Assembly (NCBI GenBank): GCA_049646625.1
Contig: JBARWE010000086.1
Location: forward strand, 3,625 to 67,624
Source of the DNA: PRO6 sp049646625
GTDB taxonomy: Bacteria; Pseudomonadota; Alphaproteobacteria; Rhizobiales; Xanthobacteraceae
Reading direction: 5' to 3'
Length of the DNA: 64,000 bases
Positions 55,126 to 63,892 of the stretch are shown here, piece after piece. Below the pieces are notes generated by a model. The model was not told where the DNA came from. It saw only the letters and a program-made list of their open reading frames with translations, and ran no database searches. A program made the translations under genes and the position numbers. Each line of letters opens with the position of its first letter. The first letter of the stretch is position 1.

Positions 55126-55192
55126 GCCGGCCAACGCGGGGGCAGTCTCGGCCGGCCCGGTTTTTGGCGTTTCCAGACAGATCGAGGGTTTC

Positions 55193-55360
55193 ATGGCCAA
55201 AGCGGTCACCATCAAGGTCAAGCTCGTGTCGTCGGCCGACACCGGCTACTACTACGTCACGAAGAAGAATTCGCGTACCATGACCGACAAGCTGGTCAAG
55301 AAGAAGTACGACCCGGTGGCGCGCAAGCACGTCGAGTTCCGCGAAGCCAAGATCAAGTAA
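55193..55360 (+). CDS. rpmG: 50S ribosomal protein L33
   Basis: A 55-residue basic ribosomal protein, the usual length for L33 of alphaproteobacteria. Features: MAKAVTIKVKLVSSADTGYYY and the Lys-rich middle KKNSRTMTDKLVKKKYDPV. The usual Cys pairs are absent, so it is a C-minus type not needing zinc. ATG 55193 with GAGGG is chosen over an upstream frame extension. A strong terminator follows. Confidence 0.96.
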   Translation: MAKAVTIKVKLVSSADTGYYYVTKKNSRTMTDKLVKKKYDPVARKHVEFREAKIK

Positions 55361-55388
55361 GGCTGCGCTTTTATCGTGATGGCGGCGG

Positions 55389-55415
55389 CGGGGCCTTGCG
55401 GCCCCGTTTTTGTTT
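55389..55415 (+). terminator. Intrinsic terminator of rpmG
   Basis: Hairpin CGGGGCC-TTGC-GGCCCCG (stem 55389-55395 with 55400-55406) followed by TTTTTGTTT. It lies 29 bases after the rpmG stop and just before the convergent pleD end. Confidence 0.85.
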
Positions 55416-55421
55416 GCCGCC

Positions 55422-56792
55422 TTATGCGGCCGTGGCGACCACCCGATTGCGGCCATCGAGCTTGGCACGGTAAAGCGCCTGGTCGGCCCGCTTGAGCGCC
55501 GCCGCCGGCGGCTCGCGCCCCTTAAGCGCGGCGATGCCGATCGACAGCGTGACATCGATCGCACGCGCGCCGCGCTCGATCGCAAACGGCACCCCGGCAA
55601 CCGCCCGCCGCAGCCGCTCGGCAACGAGGCCCGCCACCTTGAGGTCGGTCTCCGGCATCACCACCACGAACTCCTCGCCGCCATAGCGGCAGGCGAGGTC
55701 GATGCCGCGGATCGCCTTGCGGATGCGGGAGGCGAACTCGCGCAGCACCTCGTCGCCGGCGTCGTGGCCATAGCTGTCGTTGATCGCCTTGAAGAAGTCG
55801 ATATCGAGCATCATCAGCGCCAGCGGCTGGCCGCGTGCCGCCGCCTGCTCCGCCAGCGCCGCAAGGTGGCTCTCCAGATAGCGACGATTATGCAGGCCAG
55901 TCAGCGCGTCAGTGACCGCCATCTCGATCGAGGCATGGAAGTTGTCGCGCAGATGCTCGGCATAGCGGCGGCGCCGCACCTGCGTGCGCACCCGCGCCAG
56001 CAGTTCATGGCGATCGACCGGGCGCAGCAGATAGTCGTTGACGCCGATCTCAAGCCCGCGCAGCAGGTTGTCGCGGTCGCCGGCGTCGGCGATCGCCAGT
56101 ATCGGCAGGTGGCGTGTACGTTCCAGCGAGCGCACCTGGCTGCACAGCCTAAGCCCGTCGAAATCCACAAGCCCGAGCGACACGATCATCAGGTCGTAGG
56201 CGTGCTCGGCGGCGTGGAATACCGCCTCGGCCGGACACGGCTCGACATCGACCGCATGCTCGGCGGTCAGCATCGCAGCCAGCCGCTGATAGGAGTCCGG
56301 CCGGTCGTCGACCAGCAAAATCCGCCCGGCCTTGCCGTCGTCGGCCACCGCATTGCGCTCCGGCGCCAGAATGCCGACCTCGAACGAGGTCACGGCGCGC
56401 ATGCGCAGTTCGTCGGTCATCATCTTCAGCCGGGTCAGCGAGCGCACCCGCGCGAGCAGGATCGCGTCGGCGACCGGCTTGGTGAGAAAATCGTCGGCGC
56501 CGGCCTCCAGCCCGCGCACCCGATCAGCGGGATGGTCAAGCGCCGTGACCATCACCACCGGGATGAAGCAGGTTTTTGGATCGGCCTTGAGACGGCGGCA
56601 GACCTCGAACCCGTCGAGGTCCGGCATCATGACGTCGAGCAGCACGATATCGCATTCGACCCGCGCGCAGACGTCGAGCGCCTCGGTGCCGTTCCTGGCG
56701 GTGATGACGTCGAAATACTCCGCCGACAGCCGCGCCTCCATGAGACGGATGTTGGCCGGCGTGTCATCGACGACAAGAACGCGGGCAGTCAT
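55422..56792 (-). CDS. pleD: PleD diguanylate cyclase response regulator
   Basis: A 456-residue protein: receiver domain 1 (phospho-acceptor D53 in LLDVMMPDLDG), receiver domain 2 (about 155-275; degenerate acceptor in IVSLGLVDFDG) and a GGEEF domain (about 290-455) with active YGGEEF and the RxxD inhibitory site (RGID, five residues before). It makes cyclic di-GMP when phosphorylated and helps the swarmer-to-stalked cell change in Caulobacter-type development. ATG 56792 (TAGGAG site) is chosen. divK lies 8 bases upstream on the same strand. Confidence 0.95.
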   Translation of the reverse strand: MTARVLVVDDTPANIRLMEARLSAEYFDVITARNGTEALDVCARVECDIVLLDVMMPDLDGFEVCRRLKADPKTCFIPVVMVTALDHPADRVRGLEAGADDFLTKPVADAILLARVRSLTRLKMMTDELRMRAVTSFEVGILAPERNAVADDGKAGRILLVDDRPDSYQRLAAMLTAEHAVDVEPCPAEAVFHAAEHAYDLMIVSLGLVDFDGLRLCSQVRSLERTRHLPILAIADAGDRDNLLRGLEIGVNDYLLRPVDRHELLARVRTQVRRRRYAEHLRDNFHASIEMAVTDALTGLHNRRYLESHLAALAEQAAARGQPLALMMLDIDFFKAINDSYGHDAGDEVLREFASRIRKAIRGIDLACRYGGEEFVVVMPETDLKVAGLVAERLRRAVAGVPFAIERGARAIDVTLSIGIAALKGREPPAAALKRADQALYRAKLDGRNRVVATAA

Positions 56793-56800
56793 CGCCACTC

Positions 56801-57166
56801 CTATCCGATGAACTGGCGCACGGTTTCCATGAACCGCCCGACCGAAATCGGCTTCGACAGATAGGCCTCGCAACCGCCCTCGCGAATCCGCTCCTCGTCG
56901 CCTTTCATGGCGAACGCGGTGACGGCGACCACGGGAATCGCGCGCAGCGCCGGATCGTCCTTGATCTGGCGCGTCACCTCAAGGCCGGAGACCTGCGGCA
57001 ACTGAATGTCCATCAGCACGAGATCGGGATGCAGCCGGCGCACCAGATCGAGCGCCTCGACGCCGCTCGACGTGCCGACGGTGGCATAGCCGTGCGCTTC
57101 CAGGAGATCGCGAAAGAGCTTCATGTTAAGCTCGTTGTCCTCGACGATCAGGACGGTCTTGGCCAT
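56801..57166 (-). CDS. divK: DivK single-domain response regulator
   Basis: A 121-residue stand-alone receiver domain with phospho-acceptor D53 in LVLMDIQLPQVSG, the acidic start IVEDNELN and the late Lys in YLSKPI. It has no output domain. DivK controls the CtrA phosphorelay and cell polarity in alphaproteobacteria. The ATG at 57166 has a GTGGAGGG site. The order divK-pleD is the same as in Caulobacter. Confidence 0.95.
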   Translation of the reverse strand: MAKTVLIVEDNELNMKLFRDLLEAHGYATVGTSSGVEALDLVRRLHPDLVLMDIQLPQVSGLEVTRQIKDDPALRAIPVVAVTAFAMKGDEERIREGGCEAYLSKPISVGRFMETVRQFIG

Positions 57167-57291
57167 CCCGCCCTCCACTGTCCAGATGCTTGGCCCACGC
57201 CTCGCCCGCGGCGGCCGCCAGCCGTACAAGCAGCGGCGCGGCTGCGACGGCAAACTAGAGACCAGAAGTTACGGAAAGGCAAAGGCGATCG

Positions 57292-57591
57292 ATGAGTAAG
57301 GGTTTACACGATCCCCGAGAAGCGGCGGAAATCGTGGCGGTTCAAGCACTTTCCTTTATCGCCACGGACCCGGAGCGACTCGGACTGTTCCTCGCCGAAA
57401 CAGGACTCGGGCCGCAGAACCTACGCCAGGCGGCAACCGATTCCCGATTCCTGGCCGGCGTTCTCGATTTCGTGATGCGGGACGATTCGATGGTGCAAGC
57501 CTTCGCCGCCAGCGCCGGCTTCACCGCGACGGCGATCGCAGCCGCGCACGACCTGCTCGGCGGCGCGCGCTGGGAGCGCGACAACCCGTGA
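57292..57591 (+). CDS. DUF3572 domain protein
   Basis: A 99-residue, mostly helical protein of the DUF3572 family (VQALSFIATDPERLGLFLAETG... and FVMRDDSMVQAFAASAG). The function is unknown; the family is mostly alphaproteobacterial and often beside divK or dinB. It overlaps the dinB start by four bases and is divergent from divK. Confidence 0.85.
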   Translation: MSKGLHDPREAAEIVAVQALSFIATDPERLGLFLAETGLGPQNLRQAATDSRFLAGVLDFVMRDDSMVQAFAASAGFTATAIAAAHDLLGGARWERDNP

Positions 57592-58880
57592 GCGGTGGCC
57601 GGCCGGCGGACCGCGATGCACCCGGCTTCTGCCGCGACTGCCTCGCGGACACCGGCCCCGGTGTGCGCCGCTGCGCCGCCTGCGGCTCACCGCGGCTCAC
57701 GCGCCACCCGGAGTTGCCGACGCTGGCGCTGGCGCATATCGACTGCGACGCCTTCTACGCGACGATCGAAAAACGTGACAACCCGGCGCTGATTGACCGG
57801 CCGGTGATCGTCGGCGGCGGCCGGCGCGGCGTGGTGTCGGCGGCCTGCTATGTCGCACGCACTTATGGTGTGCATTCGGCGATGCCGATGTTCAAGGCGC
57901 TGGCGCTGTGCCCCTCCGCCACCGTCATCAGGCCGGACATGGCCAAGTACGTCCGCGTGAGCCGCGAGGTGCGCGCCGCGATGCAGGCGCTGACCCCGCT
58001 GGTTGAGCCGCTGTCGATCGACGAGGCGTTCCTCGACCTCCACGGCACCGAGCGGCTGCATGGCATGATGCCGGCCAAGGTGCTGGCGCGCTTCGCCGCC
58101 ACGGTCGAACGCGACATCGGCATCACCGTGTCGGTCGGGCTGTCATGCAACAAGTTTCTCGCCAAGATCGCCTCCGATCTCGACAAGCCGCGCGGCTTTG
58201 CCGCGCTCGGCCAGGACGATGCACGCGCGCTGATGGCCGACAAGCCAGTCGGCTTCATTTTCGGCGTTGGGCCGGCGACCATGGCCCGGCTGGCGCAGCG
58301 CGGCTTTCGCACCATCGCCGACCTGCAACGCGCCGACGAAAGTGACCTGATGAAGCTGTTCGGCCTGGAGGGGCGGCGGCTGTGGCGGCTCGCGCGCGGC
58401 ATCGACGAGCGCAAGGTGGTGGCCGATCGCGGCGCCAAGACGATTTCCAGCGAAACCACGTTCGAGACCGATATCCGCGACTTCACGGCGCTGGAGAAGA
58501 CGCTGTGGCTGCTCAGCGAAAAGGTATCAAGCCGGCTCAAGGCCGGGGAACTGGCCGGCACCACCATTACGCTCAAACTTAAGACCGCCGATTTCCGCCA
58601 GCGCACGCGCGCCCGCGCCATCGCCGCGCCGACCCAGCTGGCCGGGCGAATCTTTGCCACCGCGCGCGACCTGCTGGCCCGCGAGATCGACGGCACCGCC
58701 TTCCGCCTGATCGGCGTCGGCGTCAGCGCGCTGCGGCCCGGCTCGCTGGCCGGCGACGGCGACCTGATCGACGGCCGCGCCGCGCATGCCGAGCGCGCCA
58801 TGGATGATCTGCGCCAGCGTTTCGGCCGCACCGCGCTGATGCGCGGCATCGCCTATGACGGGCCGCACAAGCCAGAGTGA
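57588..58880 (+). CDS. dinB: DNA polymerase IV with N-terminal zinc-ribbon-like extension
   Basis: A 430-residue Y-family polymerase for translesion synthesis. The first 45 residues hold two Cys pairs (CRDCLADTGPGVRRCAAC), a small zinc ribbon not present in E. coli DinB. The palm follows with HIDCDAFYATIEKRD and catalytic SIDEAFLDL; the little-finger domain ends at about 415. The start is GTG 57588, overlapping the DUF3572 stop. It converges on the eipB-like gene. Confidence 0.94.
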   Translation: MSGGRPADRDAPGFCRDCLADTGPGVRRCAACGSPRLTRHPELPTLALAHIDCDAFYATIEKRDNPALIDRPVIVGGGRRGVVSAACYVARTYGVHSAMPMFKALALCPSATVIRPDMAKYVRVSREVRAAMQALTPLVEPLSIDEAFLDLHGTERLHGMMPAKVLARFAATVERDIGITVSVGLSCNKFLAKIASDLDKPRGFAALGQDDARALMADKPVGFIFGVGPATMARLAQRGFRTIADLQRADESDLMKLFGLEGRRLWRLARGIDERKVVADRGAKTISSETTFETDIRDFTALEKTLWLLSEKVSSRLKAGELAGTTITLKLKTADFRQRTRARAIAAPTQLAGRIFATARDLLAREIDGTAFRLIGVGVSALRPGSLAGDGDLIDGRAAHAERAMDDLRQRFGRTALMRGIAYDGPHKPE

Positions 58881-58910
58881 GGCGGAAAGGCTAAACCGGG
58901 GCGGTGCCCC

Positions 58911-59759
58911 TCACGGCTTGCAGGGTTTTGCCGTCCGGGCCTCGTATTTCGACATCGCGCCGCTGATGACGAAATCGTTGTAGTCGAGCGCAAGCTGGCG
59001 CGAGACGCCGTTTTCGTAGAGTTCGAACGACATCGCATAGACCGGCGTCTGCTCGCCGGCGGCCGGCGGCTTGCTGCCGTCATAGTAGCTGACCGTCACC
59101 GGCCAGCGCCTGAGCGCCTGAAGCGCGGCATCGGAGGGATCGGACGCGGCCCGCACACCCGCGGCGATCGGCTGCCCGATCACGGTGAAGGTGTTGTAGA
59201 CTTTTTCGCCGCCATCGGAGCCGTCATAGACTTTCAGTTCGAGCAGCGACTTGCCCTCGCGCGCCGCGGCGATGACGCGCCGCACCTGCTCGGTCGGAAA
59301 CACCACGTCGCCGGGCAGCGTCAGCGTTTTCTCCGCCGGCTGCTTCAGCCGTACAGCGATGGTGTCGTCATGCCGCTCGGCAATGCCGTCGACGATGCTC
59401 GGAGAATCATCATTGGTCCGGGTCTCGATACGGAAGCGATAACTTTTCCCGTCGCCGCTCTCCCACGTCGTGGAGCGGAGGTTGCTGGTGATGTCGTTGT
59501 TTTCCGCCGCGTCCAGCTCCGACACCTGATGGAAGTCGCTGGAATAGCCCTCGCAAGCATTGCCGTCGAAATTATAGAGAATCTGCCCCGAGGCATTGTT
59601 GATCGCAACATTGCTGCGCGCCGATTTCAGGCTCAGCGTATAAAGCGCCTGATGCGGGGCGAGCGCGAGCGGCGCGGTCTCGGCGCCGGCACCGGCGCTG
59701 CCGGCGGCAAACAGCAACGCCAGCCCTGCCAGCACCGCCATCGGATATGAGCGAACCAT
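58911..59759 (-). CDS. eipB: EipB-like periplasmic cell-envelope protein (DUF1849)
   Basis: A 282-residue protein with a Sec signal peptide (hydrophobic 5-25, cleavage near AGAETA) and a DUF1849 domain. It has two cysteines, one in NACEGYSSDF and one at the C-terminal end (KPCKP), which fits the disulfide reported for Brucella EipB, a beta-spiral periplasmic protein needed for envelope integrity. ATG 59759 with AAGGAGG is chosen. It is convergent with dinB and divergent from a RidA gene. Confidence 0.88.
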   Translation of the reverse strand: MVRSYPMAVLAGLALLFAAGSAGAGAETAPLALAPHQALYTLSLKSARSNVAINNASGQILYNFDGNACEGYSSDFHQVSELDAAENNDITSNLRSTTWESGDGKSYRFRIETRTNDDSPSIVDGIAERHDDTIAVRLKQPAEKTLTLPGDVVFPTEQVRRVIAAAREGKSLLELKVYDGSDGGEKVYNTFTVIGQPIAAGVRAASDPSDAALQALRRWPVTVSYYDGSKPPAAGEQTPVYAMSFELYENGVSRQLALDYNDFVISGAMSKYEARTAKPCKP

Positions 59760-59924
59760 GCGGCCTCCTTGGCCCGATTGAAACCTGCACCATAACCACC
59801 GGCGGCCGGCGGCGCGAGCCGGCGCGGGCCATTCGGTCCGCCCTTGCATGAGCGCGCATGATGGGTGAAATATGGCCTGAAACGTTCACCCGAACGTGAG
59901 ACAATCCACAACATCGAGGGCAAT

Positions 59925-60392
59925 ATGGCAGGAACGGTCGAACAGAAGCTCGCATCGCTTGGGATCACGCTGGGTGAACCCACCAGCCCGCAGGCAAACT
60001 ACGTTCCGTTCGTCCGCTCCGGCAATCTGCTGGTGATGTCCGGGCAGGTCTGCGCCGGGCCGGACGGCAAGCTCGTCGCCAAGGGCAAGCTCGGCGCCGG
60101 CGTCTCGGTCGAGCAGGGCCAGGCCGCGGCCCGTGCCTGCGCCGTCAATCTGCTGACGCAGGTCAAGGCCGCGCTCGGCGACCTCGACAAGGTGGCGCGC
60201 GTGGTGCGGCTCGGCGGCTTCATCAACTCGGCGCCGGATTTCCTCGATGGTCCAAAAGTGCTCAACGGCGCCTCCGACCTGATGGTCGCCGCATTCGGCG
60301 ACAAGGGGCGTCACGCCCGCACCACTGTCGGCGTCGCGGCGCTGCCCGGCGATGCCTCGGTCGAGGTGGACGCCATCTTCGAGGTCGCCTGA
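59925..60392 (+). CDS. RidA family protein, second copy
   Basis: A 155-residue RidA-like protein (VPFVRSGNLLVMSGQVCAGPDGKLV and ARTTVGVAALPGDASVEVDAIFEVA). It is longer than the RidA at 1319 and belongs to the YjgF subgroup found widely in alphaproteobacteria. The conserved Arg of RidA appears replaced by a GRHARTTVG context, where the arginine lies near 137. ATG 59925 with CGAGGG. It starts a short same-strand run with a phosphodiesterase and an acetyltransferase. Confidence 0.88.
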   Translation: MAGTVEQKLASLGITLGEPTSPQANYVPFVRSGNLLVMSGQVCAGPDGKLVAKGKLGAGVSVEQGQAAARACAVNLLTQVKAALGDLDKVARVVRLGGFINSAPDFLDGPKVLNGASDLMVAAFGDKGRHARTTVGVAALPGDASVEVDAIFEVA

Positions 60393-60403
60393 GCAATCCC
60401 GCC

Positions 60404-61150
60404 ATGCGCGCACCCGATTGGCTGACGGCTCGGCCGGTGGCCCATCGCGGGCTGCACAATGCTGCGCGCGGCATCATCGAGAACATGCCGGCGGCGTTCA
60501 ATGCGGCGATCGCCGCCGGTTTCACCATCGAGACCGACCTGCAACTGTCGGCCGACGGCGAGGCGATGGTGCATCACGACCACGCCCTCGGCCGGCTGAC
60601 CGAGGGCGAAGGGCTGTTGCGCGGCAAAACCGCCGCCGAATTGCGGCAGGTCGCCTTCAAGGCAACGTCCGAACGGATGATGCGGCTTGGTGAATTTTGC
60701 GACCATGTCGGCGGCCGGGTGCCGCTTCTGATCGAGTTCAAGAGCCATTTCGACGGCGACCGTCAGCTTGCCGATCGTGTCGCCAAGGTGCTGGCCGGCT
60801 ATCGCGGGCCGGTGGCGCTGATGTCGTTCGATCCCGATCAGGTGATGGCGATCCGCGACATCCTGCCGGATCGCCCACGCGGCATCACCGCCGAGCGCCA
60901 CTACCGCGACCCGGAATGGGCGCCGCTGCCTCCGCACGCCCGCCGCGCCATGATCGGGCTGCGCCACGGCTTCCGCACCCGACCGCATTTCATCGCCTAC
61001 CGGGTGGACGACCTGCCGGCGCCGCCGCCATGGATCGCCCGCCATGTATTCGGCTGCGCCCTGCTCGGCTGGACGGTGCGCACCCCCGAACAACGCGCAC
61101 GCGCCGCCCGCTACGCCGACCAGATGATCTTCGAGGGCTTTGTCCCATAA
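60404..61150 (+). CDS. Glycerophosphodiester phosphodiesterase family protein
   Basis: A 248-residue TIM-barrel hydrolase. The GDPD motifs are VAHRGLHN near the start, ENMPAAFNAAIAAGFTIETDLQLSADGEAMVHHDHAL, and LLIEFKSHF. It releases glycerol-3-phosphate from deacylated phospholipids or acts on related diesters. No signal peptide is seen, so it is cytoplasmic. It follows the RidA gene by 11 bases. Confidence 0.88.
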   Translation: MRAPDWLTARPVAHRGLHNAARGIIENMPAAFNAAIAAGFTIETDLQLSADGEAMVHHDHALGRLTEGEGLLRGKTAAELRQVAFKATSERMMRLGEFCDHVGGRVPLLIEFKSHFDGDRQLADRVAKVLAGYRGPVALMSFDPDQVMAIRDILPDRPRGITAERHYRDPEWAPLPPHARRAMIGLRHGFRTRPHFIAYRVDDLPAPPPWIARHVFGCALLGWTVRTPEQRARAARYADQMIFEGFVP

Positions 61151-61186
61151 CTTGACGTCGCGCGCGCGGCGACCAATCTGTAGGCC

Positions 61187-62398
61187 ATGCCCGAAACCGG
61201 CCGCACCGCCACGCCACGACCCGCTACATCCGAGATCACGCTGGAGGCGGTTGGCGCCATCGATCAGATCGACAAGGCCGATTGGGACGCCTGCGCCGCC
61301 CCACCGGGCAGCGTCGCCAATCCGTTCGTCTCGCATGATTTTCTCGCCGCCGCGGAAAATTCCGGCTCGGCCACCGCGCGCACCGGCTGGGCCGCGCGCC
61401 ACCTCGTGGCGCGACAGGATGGCCGCGTGGTCGGTGCGGTGCCCTGCTATCTGAAATCGCACTCGAAGGGCGAATACGTTTTCGACCATGGCTGGGCAGA
61501 CGCCTATATGCGCGCCGGCGGCACCTATTATCCGAAATTGCAGGCGGCGGTGCCGTTCACCCCGGCGACCGGGCCGCGACTGCTGGTGCGTGCCGGTGCC
61601 GACACCGACCAGGTGCGCACCGCGCTGGCGCGCGGCCTGATTGGCCTGTGCAAGGCAACGCAAGCCTCATCGGTCCATGTCACCTTCGCCGGCGAGGACG
61701 AGTGGCGCTTTCTTGCCGGCCACGGCTTCCTGCAGCGCACCGACCAGCAGTTTCACTGGCACAACGACAATTACACGACGTTCGACGATTTTCTCGCTAC
61801 GCTCAATTCGCGCCACCGCAAGGCGATCCGCCGCGAGCGCCGCGAGGCGCTGGCAGACGGCATCACCATCCACCACCTGACCGGCGATGCCCTCACCGAG
61901 GAAGCCTGGGACGCCTTCTTCACCTTCTACATGGAAACCGGCTCACGCAAATGGGGACGGCCCTACCTGACCCGCGAATTCTTCTCGGCCATTGGCCAGA
62001 CGATGCGCGACCGGGTGCTGCTGGTGATGGCGAAGCGTAACGGGCGCTGGATCGCCGGTGCGATCAATTTCATCGGCTCCGACACGCTCTACGGCCGCCA
62101 CTGGGGCGCCATCGAGCACCACCCGTTCCTGCATTTCGAGGTCTGCTACTATCAGGCGATCGACTTCGCCATCGCCCGCGGCCTGCGGGTGGTCGAGGCC
62201 GGCGCGCAGGGCGAGCACAAGATCGCGCGCGGCTACCTGCCGCAGACCACCTATTCCGCCCACTACATCGCCGACGCAGGTCTGCGCCGCGCGGTTGCGC
62301 ATTACCTCGAAGGCGAACGCGCCTATGTCGCCGAAGCGGTGCACGACCTGACCGAGGCCGCCCCCTTTCGCAAGGATGGTGACGCACACGGCGCTTGA
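61187..62398 (+). CDS. GNAT-type acyltransferase, peptidogalycan-biosynthesis/FemAB-like
   Basis: A 403-residue protein of the COG3146-type acetyltransferase family (annotated as peptidogalycan biosynthesis), with two GNAT-like halves. Visible pieces are SVANPFVSHDFLAAAENSG, SRHRKAIRRERREALADG, and YGRHWGAIEHHPFLHFEVCYYQAIDFAI. FemAB relatives add amino acids to cell-wall peptides; this family's substrate is uncertain. It lies 36 bases after the phosphodiesterase gene and precedes a HIT gene. Confidence 0.85.
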   Translation: MPETGRTATPRPATSEITLEAVGAIDQIDKADWDACAAPPGSVANPFVSHDFLAAAENSGSATARTGWAARHLVARQDGRVVGAVPCYLKSHSKGEYVFDHGWADAYMRAGGTYYPKLQAAVPFTPATGPRLLVRAGADTDQVRTALARGLIGLCKATQASSVHVTFAGEDEWRFLAGHGFLQRTDQQFHWHNDNYTTFDDFLATLNSRHRKAIRRERREALADGITIHHLTGDALTEEAWDAFFTFYMETGSRKWGRPYLTREFFSAIGQTMRDRVLLVMAKRNGRWIAGAINFIGSDTLYGRHWGAIEHHPFLHFEVCYYQAIDFAIARGLRVVEAGAQGEHKIARGYLPQTTYSAHYIADAGLRRAVAHYLEGERAYVAEAVHDLTEAAPFRKDGDAHGA

Positions 62399-62449
62399 CC
62401 GCGCCCGCGCTCCCCGCGAAAACTGCAATCCGCAACAGCGGGAGCGACC

Positions 62450-62875
62450 ATGGCCAGTTACGACCCCAACAACATCTTTGCGAAGATCCTGCGCGGCGAA
62501 CTGCCGAGCTACAAGGTCTTTGAGGACGCCCACACCTTCGTATTCCTCGACATCATGCCGCGCTGTCCGGGGCACACGCTGGTGATCCCCAAGGCGGCGG
62601 CCCGCAATATCCTCGACATCACCGCCGACGACTTCGGCCATGTCGCGCGCACCTCGCACAAGGTCGCCCAGGCCGCCATGAAGGCGTTCGCCGCCGACGG
62701 CGTGATCGTCGCGCAGTTCTCGGAAGCCGCCGCCGGGCAGGAAGTTTATCATCTGCACATGCACGTCATGCCGCGCTTCAACGGCGTCGAGCTGCTGCCG
62801 CCGGCGACCCGCAAGGAGGACGCCTCCGTGCTTGCCGACCATCAACGCAAGCTGATTGCGGCGCTCGGCGGCTAG
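62450..62875 (+). CDS. HIT family nucleotide-binding protein
   Basis: A 141-residue histidine-triad protein with the motif HLHMHVMPR (H101, H103, H105) and the amino half KILRGELPSYKVFEDAHTFVFLDIMPRCPGHTLVIPK. It hydrolyses adenosine phosphoramidates or similar AMP conjugates. A GCGGGAG site precedes the ATG. The next gene begins immediately after its stop. Confidence 0.93.
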   Translation: MASYDPNNIFAKILRGELPSYKVFEDAHTFVFLDIMPRCPGHTLVIPKAAARNILDITADDFGHVARTSHKVAQAAMKAFAADGVIVAQFSEAAAGQEVYHLHMHVMPRFNGVELLPPATRKEDASVLADHQRKLIAALGG

Positions 62876-63823
62876 ATGACCGCCGACGCCCCGACCGACA
62901 GCGACTTCGGATTTGCGCCGGACAACGACGTGCCGATCCCGTACATGGCGCGCACGCGCGCCTATTACGCGGCGATCGGCTACACGACGCCCTACCGCTG
63001 GGCGCACTATACCGACGCGCCGTTCACGCCGCTCGTAAGGCCGCTCGGCAAGACGCGCGTGGCGCTCATCACCACCGCCGCACCGTTCGACCCGGCCAAG
63101 GGCGATCAGGGGCCGGGCGCGCCCTACAACGGGGCCGCGAAATTCTTCGCGGTCTATGACGGCGACGTGACGAAGCCGCACGATGTGCGCATCTCACACA
63201 TCGCCTACGATCGCGCCCATACCACGGCAACCGACAGCGGCACCTGGTTTCCACTGCCGGCGCTGCACCGCGCCGCCGCCGCCGGCCGCGTCAAGCTCGC
63301 GCCCCGCTTCTTCGGGCTGCCGACCAACCGCAGCCACCGCGTCACGCTTGAGCAGGACGTGCCGGAATTGCTCAGGCGCTGCCGGGCCGATGGCGTCGAG
63401 GCCGCCGTGCTGGTGCCGAACTGCCCGGTGTGCCACCAGAGCGTCAGCCTGGCGACGCGGCATCTGGAGGCGAACGGCATCGCGACCGTAGTGATGGGCT
63501 GCGCAAAAGACATCGTCGAGCACGCCGCCGCGCCGCGCTTTCTGTTCAGCGACTTTCCGCTCGGCAATTCGGCCGGCAAGCCGCACGACGCCGCCTCGCA
63601 GGAGGCGACGCTGGAGCTGGCGCTGCGGCTCCTGGAAACCGCGCCCGGGCCGCGCACCACGATGCAATCGCCGCTGCGCTGGGCGGCGGATGCCGCCTGG
63701 AAGCGCGACTACAACAACGTCGAGGCGATGAGCGCGGAAGACCTGGCGCGGCGGCGGCGTGATTTCGACGCGCAGAAGGCGGCGGCAAAAGCCACCGCCA
63801 ACGGGGCCTTAGATAAACGTTAG
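62876..63823 (+). CDS. GrdB-like protein (glycine/sarcosine/betaine reductase B family), no selenocysteine
   Basis: A 315-residue protein resembling the reductase component B family (PF07355 type). It has VALITTAAPFDP, the segment DVRISHIAYDRAHT with HTTATDSGTWFPLPAL, and the cysteine pair VPNCPVCHQS where GrdB has its Cys/selenocysteine active site; no in-frame TGA is used. Aerobic relatives are annotated as hypothetical and their substrate is unknown. It starts directly after the HIT stop codon and is the last complete gene. Confidence 0.75.
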   Translation: MTADAPTDSDFGFAPDNDVPIPYMARTRAYYAAIGYTTPYRWAHYTDAPFTPLVRPLGKTRVALITTAAPFDPAKGDQGPGAPYNGAAKFFAVYDGDVTKPHDVRISHIAYDRAHTTATDSGTWFPLPALHRAAAAGRVKLAPRFFGLPTNRSHRVTLEQDVPELLRRCRADGVEAAVLVPNCPVCHQSVSLATRHLEANGIATVVMGCAKDIVEHAAAPRFLFSDFPLGNSAGKPHDAASQEATLELALRLLETAPGPRTTMQSPLRWAADAAWKRDYNNVEAMSAEDLARRRRDFDAQKAAAKATANGALDKR

Positions 63824-63833
63824 GCTCTTCATC

Positions 63834-63892
63834 ATGGCCGGGTTTATCCCGGCCATCCCCCCACCCTACCCTCCCCCGCGAGCGGGGGAGGG
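63834..63892. repeat. Mosaic palindromic element downstream of the GrdB-like gene
   Basis: Two palindromes: ATGGCCGGG-TTTAT-CCCGGCCAT (63834-63856, 9-bp stem) and an 11-bp perfect inverted repeat around GA (63869-63892, arms CCCTCCCCCGC and GCGGGGGAGGG). The first shares its arm with the element at 3828. The sequence after it also reads like dispersed Hyphomicrobiales intergenic repeat DNA, and I see no gene from 63824 to the window end. Confidence 0.75.

Noticed and set aside
62876..63823. Selenocysteine readthrough in the GrdB-like gene
   Set aside because: The frame is open without an internal TGA; the active-site position is encoded by ordinary cysteine codons.
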